22,182 bases of DNA, from NCBI GenBank assembly GCA_009801015.1, contig VHZZ01001927.1:65525-87706 (forward strand), written 5' to 3'. Below, piece by piece: positions 1-9,729 of the stretch. Below the pieces are notes generated by a model. It searched no databases. It was not told the DNA's origin and worked only from the letters and a program-made list of their open reading frames with translations. The DNA comes from Silene noctiflora (taxonomy: Eukaryota; Streptophyta; Magnoliopsida; Caryophyllales; Caryophyllaceae). Made by a program: the position numbers and the translations under genes. Position 1 is the stretch's first letter. Every line of letters starts with the position of its first letter.

Positions 1-49
1 AGTGAATCGATCCACGAAAAAATCCTACTTTGACTTACATTAACCCTCT

Positions 50-54
50 ATGAC
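50..54. repeat. Target-site duplication, left copy (ATGAC)
   Basis: ATGAC directly precedes the TGTAACACCC end of the solo LTR and is repeated directly after its GGGTATTACA end. A five-base duplication is the usual footprint of LTR-retrotransposon integrase. Confidence 0.88.
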
Positions 55-2288
55 TGTAACACCCTCATTTACACAGGAGCCTTTAGCAAGACATTTCCGA
101 ATAAATAAGACTGTTACTATCTCGGTTACCCGAGCTAGTGCATCGCAAAGATAACGAAACAACAGTACTTTAATTAAATAACGATTTAGCGTTGAGGCTT
201 TATTACACACAATTAAAGAGTATTCGAGCTTATTCAAAATACAATCGCAGCGGAAATTAAACTAAGTCATTAAACTAATGTGATCTATACTTCTAAGTCC
301 TTGTGATGCCTCACGCCGTCCTGCTCCCAGCTTAGCTACCGAATTCCTGTCAATCAATCTGCTCCCCAAAGTTGGTTCATCACAGGTGTTCACGAATACA
401 CGGTCAACCACGAGGTTGAGTAGAATATACTTAAACAACATAAGTAAGAATAAATGCAACAACGACACATGAGACCATGCAACTAATGCATCCCGCATCA
501 TAACTCATTCATCACCCGATTCACCCCGTGATCACGAAAAACACTCAACCGNCGTCGAGTCCAGGGTCGCGCCTAAGGACACCAGAGACAAGCCTGCAGA
601 CAAGCCTGGGCCTAAAGAAAATAAACCAGGATAACACCTGAGGTAATCCAGAGACAAGTCTGCCAATGCAGCACCAGCCTGGGCCTTTATCATCACCACC
701 ATCCGACACAATGCGAATGCATGCCAATCCAACCAATAATAACAATGCATAACTCATGCATAACCCATGCCAATAATCCATAAATAACCAACAACAAAGT
801 TGTCCACATCATGTCGACTCAAACAATGCAACTCATGCATCCAAATCATATACAATCCAAACCATTCAATTACCATAACCAGATAATCAAATCAACCATG
901 ATAATCATTCACAACAATCATCCATAACAACCATTCATACAGTTAAACATATCGATATAGTTGAGTAGGTATATCCTACCTTTAGCTAGCAATTCCCTTC
1001 CGCAATTCACTCAACAGTTAATAATACTCCACCACGAACTCGTCACCTATAAACACGTATTATATAATTAATTCATTATTCAATATCGTATCTCTTACGA
1101 ATCATATTAATTATTAATTATTATTTACGTATTATACGGTTTATATTATTTATCGATGCGTAAACAAACGAATAGCAACAAAGCCAACTCCCTCCAAACC
1201 CGTATCAAACACACGCCACTACACGGCCTATACACGGCTTCTACCACCAACCTCCACCACGGTTGACCACCTCGGAACTCCCTTGATTACCACCAGCCCT
1301 AGAGGCCTCTGCCTAGGCAACCACCAGGCCACACCACCGTCCTTAACACCCCTCACTCACACTCCCTCAACCCGACACACACACAGCCGCCCTCTACAAC
1401 TCTCCCTCACAAACCACCATACAGCCACCACACCACCACCGGCCATCACCCACATCTTCCCTGATGTACGGCGACTCCAGTGGTGGGGTCCAACCACCCT
1501 CGACTCAATCACAACCACCACAAACCCCGTCTTAAGACGATTGCACCAAAACGCGATGCCTTCCCCTGTTTTTCGCAATTCCGGCCACCCCTCGCACTGG
1601 CGTCCACTAACGACCACCAAGACCGCCCCCTATGGTCGACTAACCACCCTACAACCAACCCCACCAACCACGGGTCAAACTATCAAGGTTTCGGGCCCCA
1701 ATGGTGTTCGAAAGCCCGCGCACAATCACCCTGCTCTTCCGTCTGTTTCACGCTTCTCCGACCACCACGCCGCCGTCGACGGTCAACTCCAGGTCAGACT
1801 AGGGCCACGGCACACTAAGGTTCAAGTCCAGGTCAAAACAAGGATCCTATATGATTCATGCGTCAATTGCGTCGATCTCTATTCTAGACATGTGAACGAT
1901 TAGTTAATTAATTAGAGATTACAAACCGTCTTTACCTTCTTCCAATTATGCAAAGTTCTCGTAAGGCTAGATCTCTCTCTCAACACGAAATCCCAGAATT
2001 ATGATGGTAAAGATTAGGGTTAGGTTGATATCTTCCCTTTTATACTAATCCANAACCACATAAGCCCATTATGCAAAGTCCGATTACTAATCCCGATATT
2101 ATTATTATTTACCNTCTNATTACTAATTATCTTCCATTATTATTATTTATTATCCATTATTATTATTTANTATCAAATCCCGATCATCNACATCGTCTTA
2201 TAATTAATTATTATCTCGAGTTCCTTCAATTAGTTATAACAATTACGTTTATTGTTCGTATAAGTGTATTAAAATACGGGGTATTACA
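55..2288 (-). mobile_element. Solo LTR of an LTR retrotransposon (probably Ty3/gypsy-like)
   Basis: The element starts TGTAACACCC and ends GGGTATTACA, an imperfect terminal inverted repeat with the TG...CA ends of plant LTRs. The five bases just outside each end are identical (ATGAC at 50-54 and at 2289-2293), which is a clean target-site duplication. No internal domain, primer-binding site or second LTR is present, so this is a solo LTR left by recombination between two LTRs. A TATAAAAG box lies on the minus strand at about 2036-2046, with a leader-like region after it in that direction, so I read the LTR as minus-oriented with U3 near 2288-2045. The 2.2-kb length and 5-bp duplication suit Ty3/gypsy, but no coding domain is left to prove the family. 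Open frames inside it (for example 1283-1903) are low-complexity CCACC-rich sequence and not genes. It contains the N bases of the window. Confidence 0.9.
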
Positions 2289-2293
2289 ATGAC
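2289..2293. repeat. Target-site duplication, right copy (ATGAC)
   Basis: This is the right-hand partner of the ATGAC at 50-54. The exact match fixes both borders of the solo LTR. Confidence 0.88.
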
Positions 2294-2503
2294 CAGTCTT
2301 GCTTTACACACCAATTTACCCCACATAAGGCCACCTTTGACCACCGTGTTAACAATCACTGGAAAGCCTGTACTCCCACCTTTCCAACGAGTCCAAGAAC
2401 ACCTCAAACCGACCTCGTTTGCTATCTCAAACATCGACTGAAAGTCAGCCAATTGCAAGTGGTCAAACTCTGCCAAAATGTTGAATCTTACGGCCAAAAA
2501 GTC

Positions 2504-2602
2504 GTGTTTGACAAAAAAAAAATTCTTAAAGGCTGTGTTTGACAAACTTTTTTTTAAAGGTGATGTTTGGAATTTTGCTTTTTTTAAAGGTTGTGTTTGA
2601 CA
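2504..2602. repeat. Short tandem repeat, about 30-bp unit, three full copies and part of a fourth
   Basis: The core GTGTTTGAC recurs near 2504 and 2534, as the variant GATGTTTGG near 2562, and again near 2592. The copies are separated by T/A tracts ending TTAAAGG. The period is 28-30 bases. The unit is also visible in the minus-strand translation as repeated PLKK segments, which is a by-product of the repeat. Confidence 0.75.
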
Positions 2603-2643
2603 AAAAATCCAAAAAATGAGAACCGAGGACCGGGCCAAAATAA

Positions 2644-2702
2644 TTCGGTCCGGTTTTGGTCCAAACCAAATGGTCCGGTCCGGTCCATTTTTCGGTCCAG
2701 AC
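2644..2702. repeat. GGTCCGG-rich short repeat patch
   Basis: CGGTCCGG-type units recur five or six times within 60 bases, in both direct and inverted (GGTCCAAACC) arrangement. Such patches are common dispersed repeats in plant genomes. No function is inferred. Confidence 0.6.
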
Positions 2703-3301
2703 CTAAATTTGTTCACCCATATATGCAATGAATATGGGTTTATTTGACTCGTCTTATTGCTTTAAACGGATCCTCCCGTCTGAAATAAGAAATTGTGAGA
2801 GAGAATATACAATGTTTTGTTAATGTGAATGTAATTATCCTCGACATAAAACTAAGAGTATTTATAATACTCTAAGATAAACTTCTATCTAATTACTAAC
2901 ACTATCTTCTACCATGAAAGAAGTAACTTCGTTTATTACTCCTAAAAAAAGTTACAAAAAGAATAACATGTAAAAAAAACATTATTTTCTATTATTAGGT
3001 GAGATGGAGAGGCATTAATTCCAACAAATTCGGATCATGAGCCATTTAGAACTTATTTGGATAGTAAATTAGGAGGGAACGAATAAAAGGAAGGGGAGGG
3101 GATAGAGGGAAAGGAAAGTGGTAAAGACATTACTGTACAAGTAACATGTAATATTATGGATTTTTTTTTTCTTGAAATCGTTCTGTGATATGAATCGTAG
3201 TTTAGCTTTTTCATACGTAATTATTTGTAAAAAAAAAAATTATGATGAAGATTATAAAATCATTGATAAAGTACCTTGGTGCCTTTATTATCGAATCATT
3301 A

Positions 3302-3554
3302 TACTTCCTTAGTCCGTGTCATTTATTTGTTTACGTATTCCACGTATGAATGTCTCATCCATTTATTTACTTTGTTATATTGAGAATGTTTTCGAAGAGT
3401 ACTTTGATCATCTACAAATCACATTGTCCACTTGTCATTTAATAGCAACCACAACAAATGTCACTTAATAGCAACCATCACAAATGGTCCCCTGTGCTCC
3501 CCTTTCCTTGTGTCAAAAGCAAATGTAAACAAATGACCGAGACATAAAGAGTAG
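3302..3554. mobile_element. Stowaway-like MITE upstream of the PMEI-type gene
   Basis: The left end TACTTCCTTAGTCCGTGTCA continues into TTTGTTTACG. The right end, read on the other strand, gives TACT...TCTCGGTCATTTGTTTAC, so the ends form an imperfect inverted repeat. TA is present at both borders. Inside, a segment with 'cacttaatagcaacca' is duplicated in tandem (about 3430-3485). Its right border is about 340 bases before the proposed TATA box of the next gene. Confidence 0.65.
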
Positions 3555-3890
3555 TAGTTAAAGCAGGTTATTAAATTGGGTAATTAAGTAAAGTAACTAA
3601 TGATTTACCATCTTATAGAAGAAATTATTGTTATTGTTTATTGTTTTATGAAATCAGTAAGTCTTGCTTACAACCGTTGTAACTCGTAGCCGGTATTTTG
3701 AAACTATAGAACAGAGGAAATAGTTTTTTATTTTTTGGAACGTGGTTTTGTTGAGTAATGAGTATACTCAATTAACATTTGGCAAAAGGCAAGGGAGTAA
3801 GCGTGAGCAATATGTTTTATTTTCTAGTATGCATTAATGGCAATATCTCTACAGATTATGTTTTATTTATGATCCCAAGTCCCCAACAGC
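3555..3890. other. Upstream region of the PMEI-type gene
   Basis: This is AT-rich non-coding sequence between the MITE and the TATA box. It should hold the proximal promoter of the following gene. I see no gene and no clear named element in it. Confidence 0.45.
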
Positions 3891-3891
3891 C

Positions 3892-3899
3892 TATAAATA
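3892..3899 (+). promoter_or_regulatory. TATA box of the PMEI-type gene
   Basis: TATAAATA lies in the context CCTATAAATACG. It is about 70 bases before a good intron donor (GTATGT at 3967-3972) and 670 bases before the ATG, so transcription would start near 3925 and the leader would contain an intron. Confidence 0.6.
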
Positions 3900-3966
3900 C
3901 GATTGTTCATGAATAAAATTGCTCAACAATCAAATTCATCATTAACATCATCTTCTTTCTTCTGTT

Positions 3967-4536
3967 GTATGTATCTCATTACTCTTCAAAATTTCAATTG
4001 TTTGTCCCTTCAATCCTTTTTACTCAATCCTTAGTTAAACATTTTTTTGAATTACATTAGGTCGTAGTCATTTGTTTACCATTGATTAAACATTCCTCAT
4101 AATAAATATAAAAGATAAAAATCGACCAAGAGATAGAAAGAATATATATCTAAAATGACACATAAGTACTACTCGTAGACTATACAGAGTAGTCCGTCAT
4201 CCATTTTGTGATTAATTTCAGAAAATTTAGGGTTATTTGCTAGGCCAATACTCTTTTGTGAAAGTCGTAAAACATCGGTCTAAGTATACGGATTAGTATA
4301 TTATAGGTTCACTAGTAAATACTACTCCCTTGTCCCGGTGAATAATTTACACTAACTTTATTTTGTGAGGGAAAATAAAGTAAGTATAAACTATTGACCG
4401 AGGGTCTGGGACGGAGGGAGTACAATATCAATATTAGAAATGTATTATCGAGTGAATTACTTTCTTTTTTGTCTATTAATTTACTCATTTAAAGTTATTG
4501 ATTATCTTATCTCATGACAATTCATTAATCGTGCAG
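3967..4536 (+). other. Probable 5'UTR intron of the PMEI-type gene
   Basis: The donor GTATGT at 3967 and the acceptor GTGCAG ending at 4536 frame a 570-base AT-rich intron, leaving only 29 bases of leader before the ATG at 4566. The intron hosts a Stowaway-like MITE. This is inferred from the TATA position and splice-site quality; without an intron the leader would be unusually long and rich in stop-containing small frames. Confidence 0.55.
4323..4422. mobile_element. Stowaway-like MITE (100 bp) in the 5'UTR intron
   Basis: It begins TACTCCCTTGTCCC and ends GGGACGGAGGGAGTA, which are inverted copies of each other, with TA at both borders. The middle folds as well (ACTTTATTTT paired with AAAATAAAGT around a seven-base loop), so the whole element is a hairpin. 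The CTCCCT...GGGACGGAGGGAG end is the classic plant Stowaway signature. Confidence 0.85.
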
Positions 4537-4565
4537 GACACTCAATCTCTTAACCTGAAACGACA

Positions 4566-5105
4566 ATGAAATTCCAGTCATTGAAAATGATCACCGTCTA
4601 TGTTTTTATGGCTCTCTTTCTCATGGCGGAATCCTCACGATTAGCCCCCTTCGAAGAGATAGATAAGGTGACGGAAATATGTAAGAAAACATCTTACTTC
4701 GATTTATGCATGACGATCTTATTCCCCGATCCACGGAAACACCAATGTGACACAAAAGGCCTTGCAAAGATAGTACTACAAAAAGATAAATACGTGGCGA
4801 CACAAATACTGTCACAAGTTCAAATCCTGGCTCGCGACCCTAACAAACGTCAAGAAATTAGAGAAAAATGTGGACAGTGTGCAAAAGGGTACAATGGAAT
4901 AGTATCAAATCTTCTTCCAGCAGCTAATAAATATCTTGATTCAAGTAAATATTCATCATCAATTGATCAACTCAATAATGTGGCAAATGATGCAAAATCT
5001 TGTGATGAACAATTCTCAAAAGCAAATATGACTGAACCATTTAATAATATGAGTGTTCATGACATAACTATGGTTGCTGTTGGTATTATTAAAACTATAA
5101 CATAA
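4566..5105 (+). CDS. Invertase/pectin methylesterase inhibitor (PMEI) domain protein
   Basis: This 179-aa, single-exon gene encodes a small secreted four-helix inhibitor of the plant invertase/PME-inhibitor superfamily. Residues 1 to about 24 are a signal peptide (hydrophobic MITVYVFMALFLMA core, then ESSR), so it acts in the cell wall or vacuole. The two diagnostic disulfide pairs are visible: C39 and C48 (eight residues apart, in the N-terminal hairpin) and C105 and C146 (40 residues apart), with the typical CxxxY context at C105-Y109. Two further cysteines, C61 and C102, could form a third bond. Length and cysteine spacing are closest to the 'putative invertase inhibitor' branch that includes the plane-pollen allergen Pla a 1. 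The sequence alone does not say whether the target is an invertase or a pectin methylesterase. A potential N-glycosylation site is at N154-M-T. The start is the first in-frame ATG after the acceptor at 4536. The frame is intact, so I see no sign of a pseudogene. Confidence 0.88.
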   Translation: MKFQSLKMITVYVFMALFLMAESSRLAPFEEIDKVTEICKKTSYFDLCMTILFPDPRKHQCDTKGLAKIVLQKDKYVATQILSQVQILARDPNKRQEIREKCGQCAKGYNGIVSNLLPAANKYLDSSKYSSSIDQLNNVANDAKSCDEQFSKANMTEPFNNMSVHDITMVAVGIIKTIT

Positions 5106-5160
5106 AAATTAATATTGTACTAAGTATATGTAATTATTATTGTATTATGTGTTTATGAGA

Positions 5161-5166
5161 AATAAA
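5161..5166 (+). terminator. Polyadenylation signal of the PMEI-type gene
   Basis: AATAAA lies 56 bases after the TAA stop and is followed by T-rich sequence with TTGTTTGTTGTGTTG, a plausible plant 3' end. Confidence 0.55.
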
Positions 5167-5189
5167 ATTGAACCAATAATTCTCATTGT

Positions 5190-6535
5190 TTGTTGTGTTG
5201 ATATATTTGTTTTATAATTCTCGTTCGCTATATTCAAATAGAAATACTACACGAATATATGTAATTGGAAGTCTGGAATGAATGTGCTGAAAAAAATTGA
5301 AAAAAATTTGATGATGTAGAAAAATAGAGGAAAAGGTCACTCGTATCGGGTGTCGGTTCGCAAAGGAGTCTAGTCTAGTCGGTTTCGGGTAGCTAATTTT
5401 TCGGGCTCTGTCGGGTCGGTTTTCGAGCGGGTTTGGTCAAATTTGTCAGCTCCAACCACGATTATCTTGAAAATAACAAGATTAACTATTTAGCTGGGTT
5501 AAATTGAGGAGATAAATCAGATAATGTTGAATCGTTTGAGAATTATGATTGGGTTGGGGTAGATTTTGACTTCAATGTTGATGGTTTTATGAATTTGATA
5601 TTATGCACACTCCAATTGGCAGTGACTTCAATGCTTAGAGTTCAACCTTGTCAGACTGTCAGTAAACTACTCGTATATATCACTTTAGCGCAATCTAACG
5701 CCCATGAAACATTTTAAATAAGAATGACAATGGTTCGAGTCTGGTTCAAGTTCCATAAAACTATATCTAGACTCATTTCAGGACATGTACGTTTGGCCAT
5801 ATTATCGCAATCTATTTCAAAGCTCATCAAACATTGTAACCAACTCTAAACCTCCTACACCACCGACCACTGTGTCGATATCCCATCTCGCCCCAAGTGG
5901 GTGGAAGTTCAACCCACTTGAAGGGCCAACCACTAGTCACCAACACCTACCTATCCAAAAGGCATAGTCACTACAATTCCATATAAGAAAAGATATCTCA
6001 TCTTAATATCTTCCTATAGAAAGACTAAGACACCCTTATAAAACAAAATCAATCCCAAAAGATATCTTATTCGATTAGCACCAATATCAAAATATCTCGT
6101 CAACTCTTCCAATCATAAATATCAACCAAAATATCTAATTCCTCTAGTCTTCCACCTTCCCATGCCAGGATGGCAAAAAGTGCAAATAATTTAACAAAAC
6201 AACATCAATCACAATCGGACCTACCACTTTCTGAACCCACTTTATCATATTTATTTCATTCACACTTTGCCAATCTCATTTAATACTATTTCTTTTTTTT
6301 TTTTATACCATTCGGTTTTGTCGGATTTGAGTATGGTAGGATTATTAACGCTATAAAACTCTCCTTTACGTGTTTTATCACATTTGTATTCTTATGGTTT
6401 AAACACGAGACATCTGGTTAAACTTGAACAATTCTTTACCAGTTAATCTAAGTGCTCATAACATTTCATTTAAATTATTAAACGATTTTATTTACTCGAT
6501 ATAACATAATTTTCTATTTCAATCAAGTTTTCAAT
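5190..6535. other. Intergenic region, no gene recognised
   Basis: About 1.3 kb of non-coding, mostly AT-rich sequence. At 5330-5450 a GGGTCGG/TCGGGT-rich patch resembles dispersed transposon sequence. At about 5895-5925 a nine-base inverted repeat (CAAGTGGGT with ACCCACTTG) forms a small hairpin. The 60-codon open frame at 5785-5967 is low-complexity and has no recognisable domain, so I do not call it a gene. Poly-T occurs near 6293-6304. Confidence 0.5.
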
Positions 6536-6798
6536 ATTTCCTCTATTCAACTCCACTCTACCAATTTCATTTTTCACACTATTTACAATTAAACATTCAA
6601 TTGCAAATTTCTCTCAATACACAAGTGGAAATATGTTCATGTGAGATCTTGTTTAATTCGTCTTTACGAGTACATTAAAAATATCTAATTTTTATTATTT
6701 TTGCAAATACGTAGTTAACGATATTTACCGCGTAAAACACGCGTTGACAAACGTGAAAAAATAAAGTGGTTGAGTGGAGTTGAACGGAAGGAAGTAAT
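6536..6798. mobile_element. MITE (about 260 bp) in the BBX promoter
   Basis: The left end TTTCCTCTATTCAACTCCAC is mirrored by GTGGAGTTGAACGGAAGGAA at the right end, giving an imperfect terminal inverted repeat of about 30 bases flanked by TA-rich bases. The inside contains GTTCATGTGAGATCTTGTTT and downstream AT-rich text that recur, diverged, in the element at 13188-13440, so both belong to one family. Its right end is about 240 bases before the BBX start codon, within the likely promoter. Confidence 0.72.
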
Positions 6799-7013
6799 TA
6801 TTTACAAAAATATTTTGTAATTCCGAAATCTCAATCAACTTTATATTTTGTGGACAATAACGTGATACACCGGCCGAACCGGTTTTTTCCCCTCTATATC
6901 TTTTCAAGTTTTGGCCCATTCTTATCATGTGCCTTGTCCTTCACTACTAAAATATCTCACCACCTCTAAAACTCAATCACTCATCAATTTTTTCTCAAAT
7001 TTCAATTCCAATT

Positions 7014-7036
7014 TTTAAAAAAAAAAAAAAAGAAAA
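7014..7036 (+). promoter_or_regulatory. A-rich leader directly before the BBX start codon
   Basis: An almost pure A run (with a single G) ends in AAAA just before ATG at 7037. It gives an A at -3 and an unstructured leader, which favours this ATG. A possible TATA-like CTATATC lies near 6892-6900. Homopolymer length may be uncertain in the assembly. Confidence 0.4.
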
Positions 7037-9593
7037 ATGAACCCAGAATGCAACTACTGCACACAAAACGCCGCCGTTTTATACTGCGAAGCTGACTCAG
7101 CACACCTCTGCTTACTATGCGACCGTGAAGTCCACTCCGCCAACTCCCTCTCCCTAAAACACACCCGAGTCATTAGGTTCGGAGCTAGGATCGGGTCAGG
7201 AGGTTCGGAACCCGATCCTGGCTCCGAACCTGTACCTGTTGTCAACGGGTGCCCTCTCGCAACTGACCTCGCTCGTTTATGCGGAATTGATATAACCGGG
7301 TCCGGTTCCGGGTCGGATTTGGTTGTACCGTGTTTGGGTGATATGGGTAAGGACGCGGTGTATGAGCAATTGGTTAGGTTGGGGAAGTGGGATACGGTTA
7401 AGGAAGAGAGAGAAAGTGGGTCGGAATTTGGTCCGGATACTCCGAGCCTAGATGCTGCGGATGGGTCGGATGTTTTGATGAAAACGACACCGTTTACTTC
7501 GTTGTTGATGATGGAAGGTGAAGGTGGATTTAGTAAAGAGGAAGGTGATGTTTTGTGGGAATATGATCCTGGTTATCAAACCGAAGCCGCTCAGGTTGCT
7601 TTCTTAATTCTTTATGTTATGTTTATGTTATTCTTGTATACAAAAATTATTTTTTATTGTCTGGTGTCAAATGAGGCCCAATGGCGCTATAAAACGTCAA
7701 GTATCTAAATTTGAGTTTTTTAAGGGTTAAATATTGTCACATAAGTATGTATATTGATTAGTAAATGATGATTATGTTGATGGCTCAACTATTTCGGGTG
7801 GGTAATCAACTACAATCAACTATATCGTGAAATTCGAATAAACATGGGATACATTATAGAAAAACCCGAAATATTTTTTTACAAAATTCTTACGTTAGAC
7901 AGTATTATACGCTAAATTTGTATTTTTTTTTGGTGGTAATGATGATTTGGAATTTTTTATTAGGTTCTCAAAAGTACTAGTTGATTATTGTTTAATTGTT
8001 TATGGTATCAAGTTAGAAAAGTTCATTTTGAATTGCTCTTCTGCACATTATTTTATTTTGCTCAAGGTTAGTTATGAATTCTTTTGGGGATTACGTGTCA
8101 TATCAAAATATCAAATCATCAACCTATGATTAGGTAAAAAGTTTGAAGTTTGCTGAAATATCTGAGCTTCTGTGTTTGATCAGGTCTTTACAAGACCGAC
8201 TTTTTATTGGTTAAACACTCTTTTTTACCAGTTACTATCAATAAATGAGTGCTTTTATATAGAAAAATCATGTCACAGAGACGACGATAAGACGGTTACA
8301 CAATAATTCGTTAATCTTCCTTTTCATCTTCTCATTGTCCAAATTAAATTTAAAAGTCGGGTATAGTATCATAATGTATCTAATCAAATGAATGGACGAA
8401 GCGCAGCTTAGAACCATGGAAGTATTGTTTTCAATTAGTAGTCATTATGCTATTCTTTGGAGTGCTGGAGGTAGTAAATTGGTGAAATCTAGCTTAATTA
8501 AAAAAGATGTGATGCCGTAGTGCAGTTAATTTTTGTTTGCTGGACATAATTTTGTTAGACGGTTTGCTAATAGTTTCCATCAATTTATGTTGTAAGGCAT
8601 GGGACGGAAACTGGGGAAGATCACTGGAAATGGACACAGATGAAAATTCGTGCACATCCAGTATGGTGCCGGAAAATGCATGTGAGGTGCAATGTTCAGA
8701 AATTCTCAAGGGCTCTCAATCTAGAAAGGTAACTGACTCTCTGGAGGCTTTATAACATGTATGCATTACTATTATCTTTCTGCCAATTTACATTTTTGGA
8801 TTATATTAATCTCTTGATGTCGCTAAAACCAATTGCAGGATGGTAGAAATCAGCAGATAGTGTCGGATCAGTTTTTTGTTACTGTCGACAACTGCAGTAG
8901 ACCTTCAGTAGGAGCATCATCGGAAGAAAATGCAATTAAACCTGAAACAACTGAAGGTGAACCCGAGTTCCAGGTCTTGGAATGGCCTTACTGGCGCAAA
9001 CCTTTGAGTCAATCTGACATGGATCAGTTGGCAGAAAACCGTGGCAAAGCTATGCTACGTTACCAGGAGAAGAAGAAAAATAGAAGGTAATACCTCCTTT
9101 TACAATTCATTTGTGCTTTCGGGTTTGCATTTAACACAAACCATTGTTCATAGTTTAAATGTCCACCTACCATATATGTCAGTCTTCACATCTGGTGCCA
9201 CACCCTTATCAAACACGACTTTTAAGGATATGGGTATGGAAGTCCAACCCGGCACTTGCCAAGTTGACAATTCGCCCAGCGAAGATAGAAAGGTAGGCTT
9301 GCATAACTAAAGTAGAGGATTCGCCACTTATATGAACTATGAAGCACATCCCAATTTCACTCGAGAAACTCCGAAAGTTTCACATTGAAGTATATTTTTT
9401 GGTTTACAAGACGTATGTGTATACCTGTATACCTGTATGGCTGTATTCTTATTTTTTTTACATGGCATACATGAACAGGTATGACAAGCACATTCGATAT
9501 GAATCAAGGAAGGCTAGAGCTGATATTCGACAGCGAGTGAAGGGTAGATTCGTGAAGGCAAGTAACTCGACAGATGTAGAAGATCATAACTGA
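7037..9593 (+). CDS. CONSTANS-like B-box zinc finger protein (one B-box plus CCT)
   Basis: There are four exons: 7037-7594, 8597-8728, 8839-9086 and 9479-9593 (558+132+248+115 nt, 350 aa). The N-terminal B-box has the full metal-ligand set: C5, C8, C17, D20, C25, C28, H33 and H42, in a [13 protein letters not shown] context followed by [11 protein letters not shown]. The C-terminal CCT domain (about residues 297-341) contains [10 protein letters not shown], then [20 protein letters not shown] and KGRFVK. It is split by the last intron inside an arginine codon (AG/G), as in known CO-like genes. CCT binds DNA with NF-Y subunits and carries nuclear localisation; the B-box mediates partner binding. 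The family regulates light responses and flowering. The B-box and CCT text, plus a GCP...DL relic at residues 71-78, resemble the COL9-COL15 branch, which normally has two B-boxes; here the second is missing. The exon 2 acceptor (TGTAAG at 8596) is weak, so that border is the least certain. The specific function is not deducible. Confidence 0.88.
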
Positions 9594-9718
9594 AGAATTG
9601 ATCGTACATTTGACGTATTGCTTGTAGAATTTAGATATCAGAAATTCAGTCTTCTCCTGTTTAGCAGGACCTTGTTTATCAGAGATGTTTGTTGGCCATT
9701 TTGCCTACCTGGTTGTCT

Positions 9719-9728
9719 AGTAGAATAA
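9719..9728 (+). terminator. Possible polyadenylation signal of the BBX gene
   Basis: AATAAA in GTAGAATAAACG lies about 130 bases after the TGA stop. T/G-rich sequence further on (to about 10070) could extend the 3'UTR; the true end cannot be fixed from sequence. Confidence 0.3.
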
Positions 9729-9729
9729 A

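Larger units (their letters stand above)
2294..3301. other. Repeat-derived intergenic sequence
   Basis: No gene is supported here. A minus-strand open frame (2249-2728) crosses the LTR border and then runs through a tandem repeat and GGTCCGG-rich sequence, so it is not credible as a whole. Its inner part (about 2294-2480, minus strand) reads like protein without stops and could be a remnant of a coding region captured by a transposon; I do not recognise it. Around 2760-2900 there is further transposon-like sequence, with a small palindrome (AGAGTATT, TAT, AATACTCT) at about 2854-2872. A G/A-rich stretch lies at about 3070-3120 and A/T homopolymers at about 3160-3240. Confidence 0.5.

Noticed and set aside
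1283..1903. 206-codon open frame on the + strand
   Set aside because: It lies wholly inside the solo LTR and is made of CCACC/ACCACC low-complexity text; other frames are open there for the same reason. No domain is recognisable.
2249..2728. 159-codon minus-strand open frame as one gene
   Set aside because: It crosses the exact LTR border, a tandem repeat and the GGTCCGG patch, so it joins unrelated sequences by chance.
4621..4815. Minus-strand open frame opposite the PMEI-type gene
   Set aside because: It is the antisense shadow of a well-supported gene with a signal peptide and conserved cysteines.
7054..7245. Minus-strand open frame opposite the B-box exon
   Set aside because: Shadow of the B-box coding exon with no independent similarity.
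9339..9478. Translation upstream of the last BBX exon (from ATG 9339)
   Set aside because: The CCT text starts only after the acceptor AG at 9477-9478; the sequence before it is T-rich intron.
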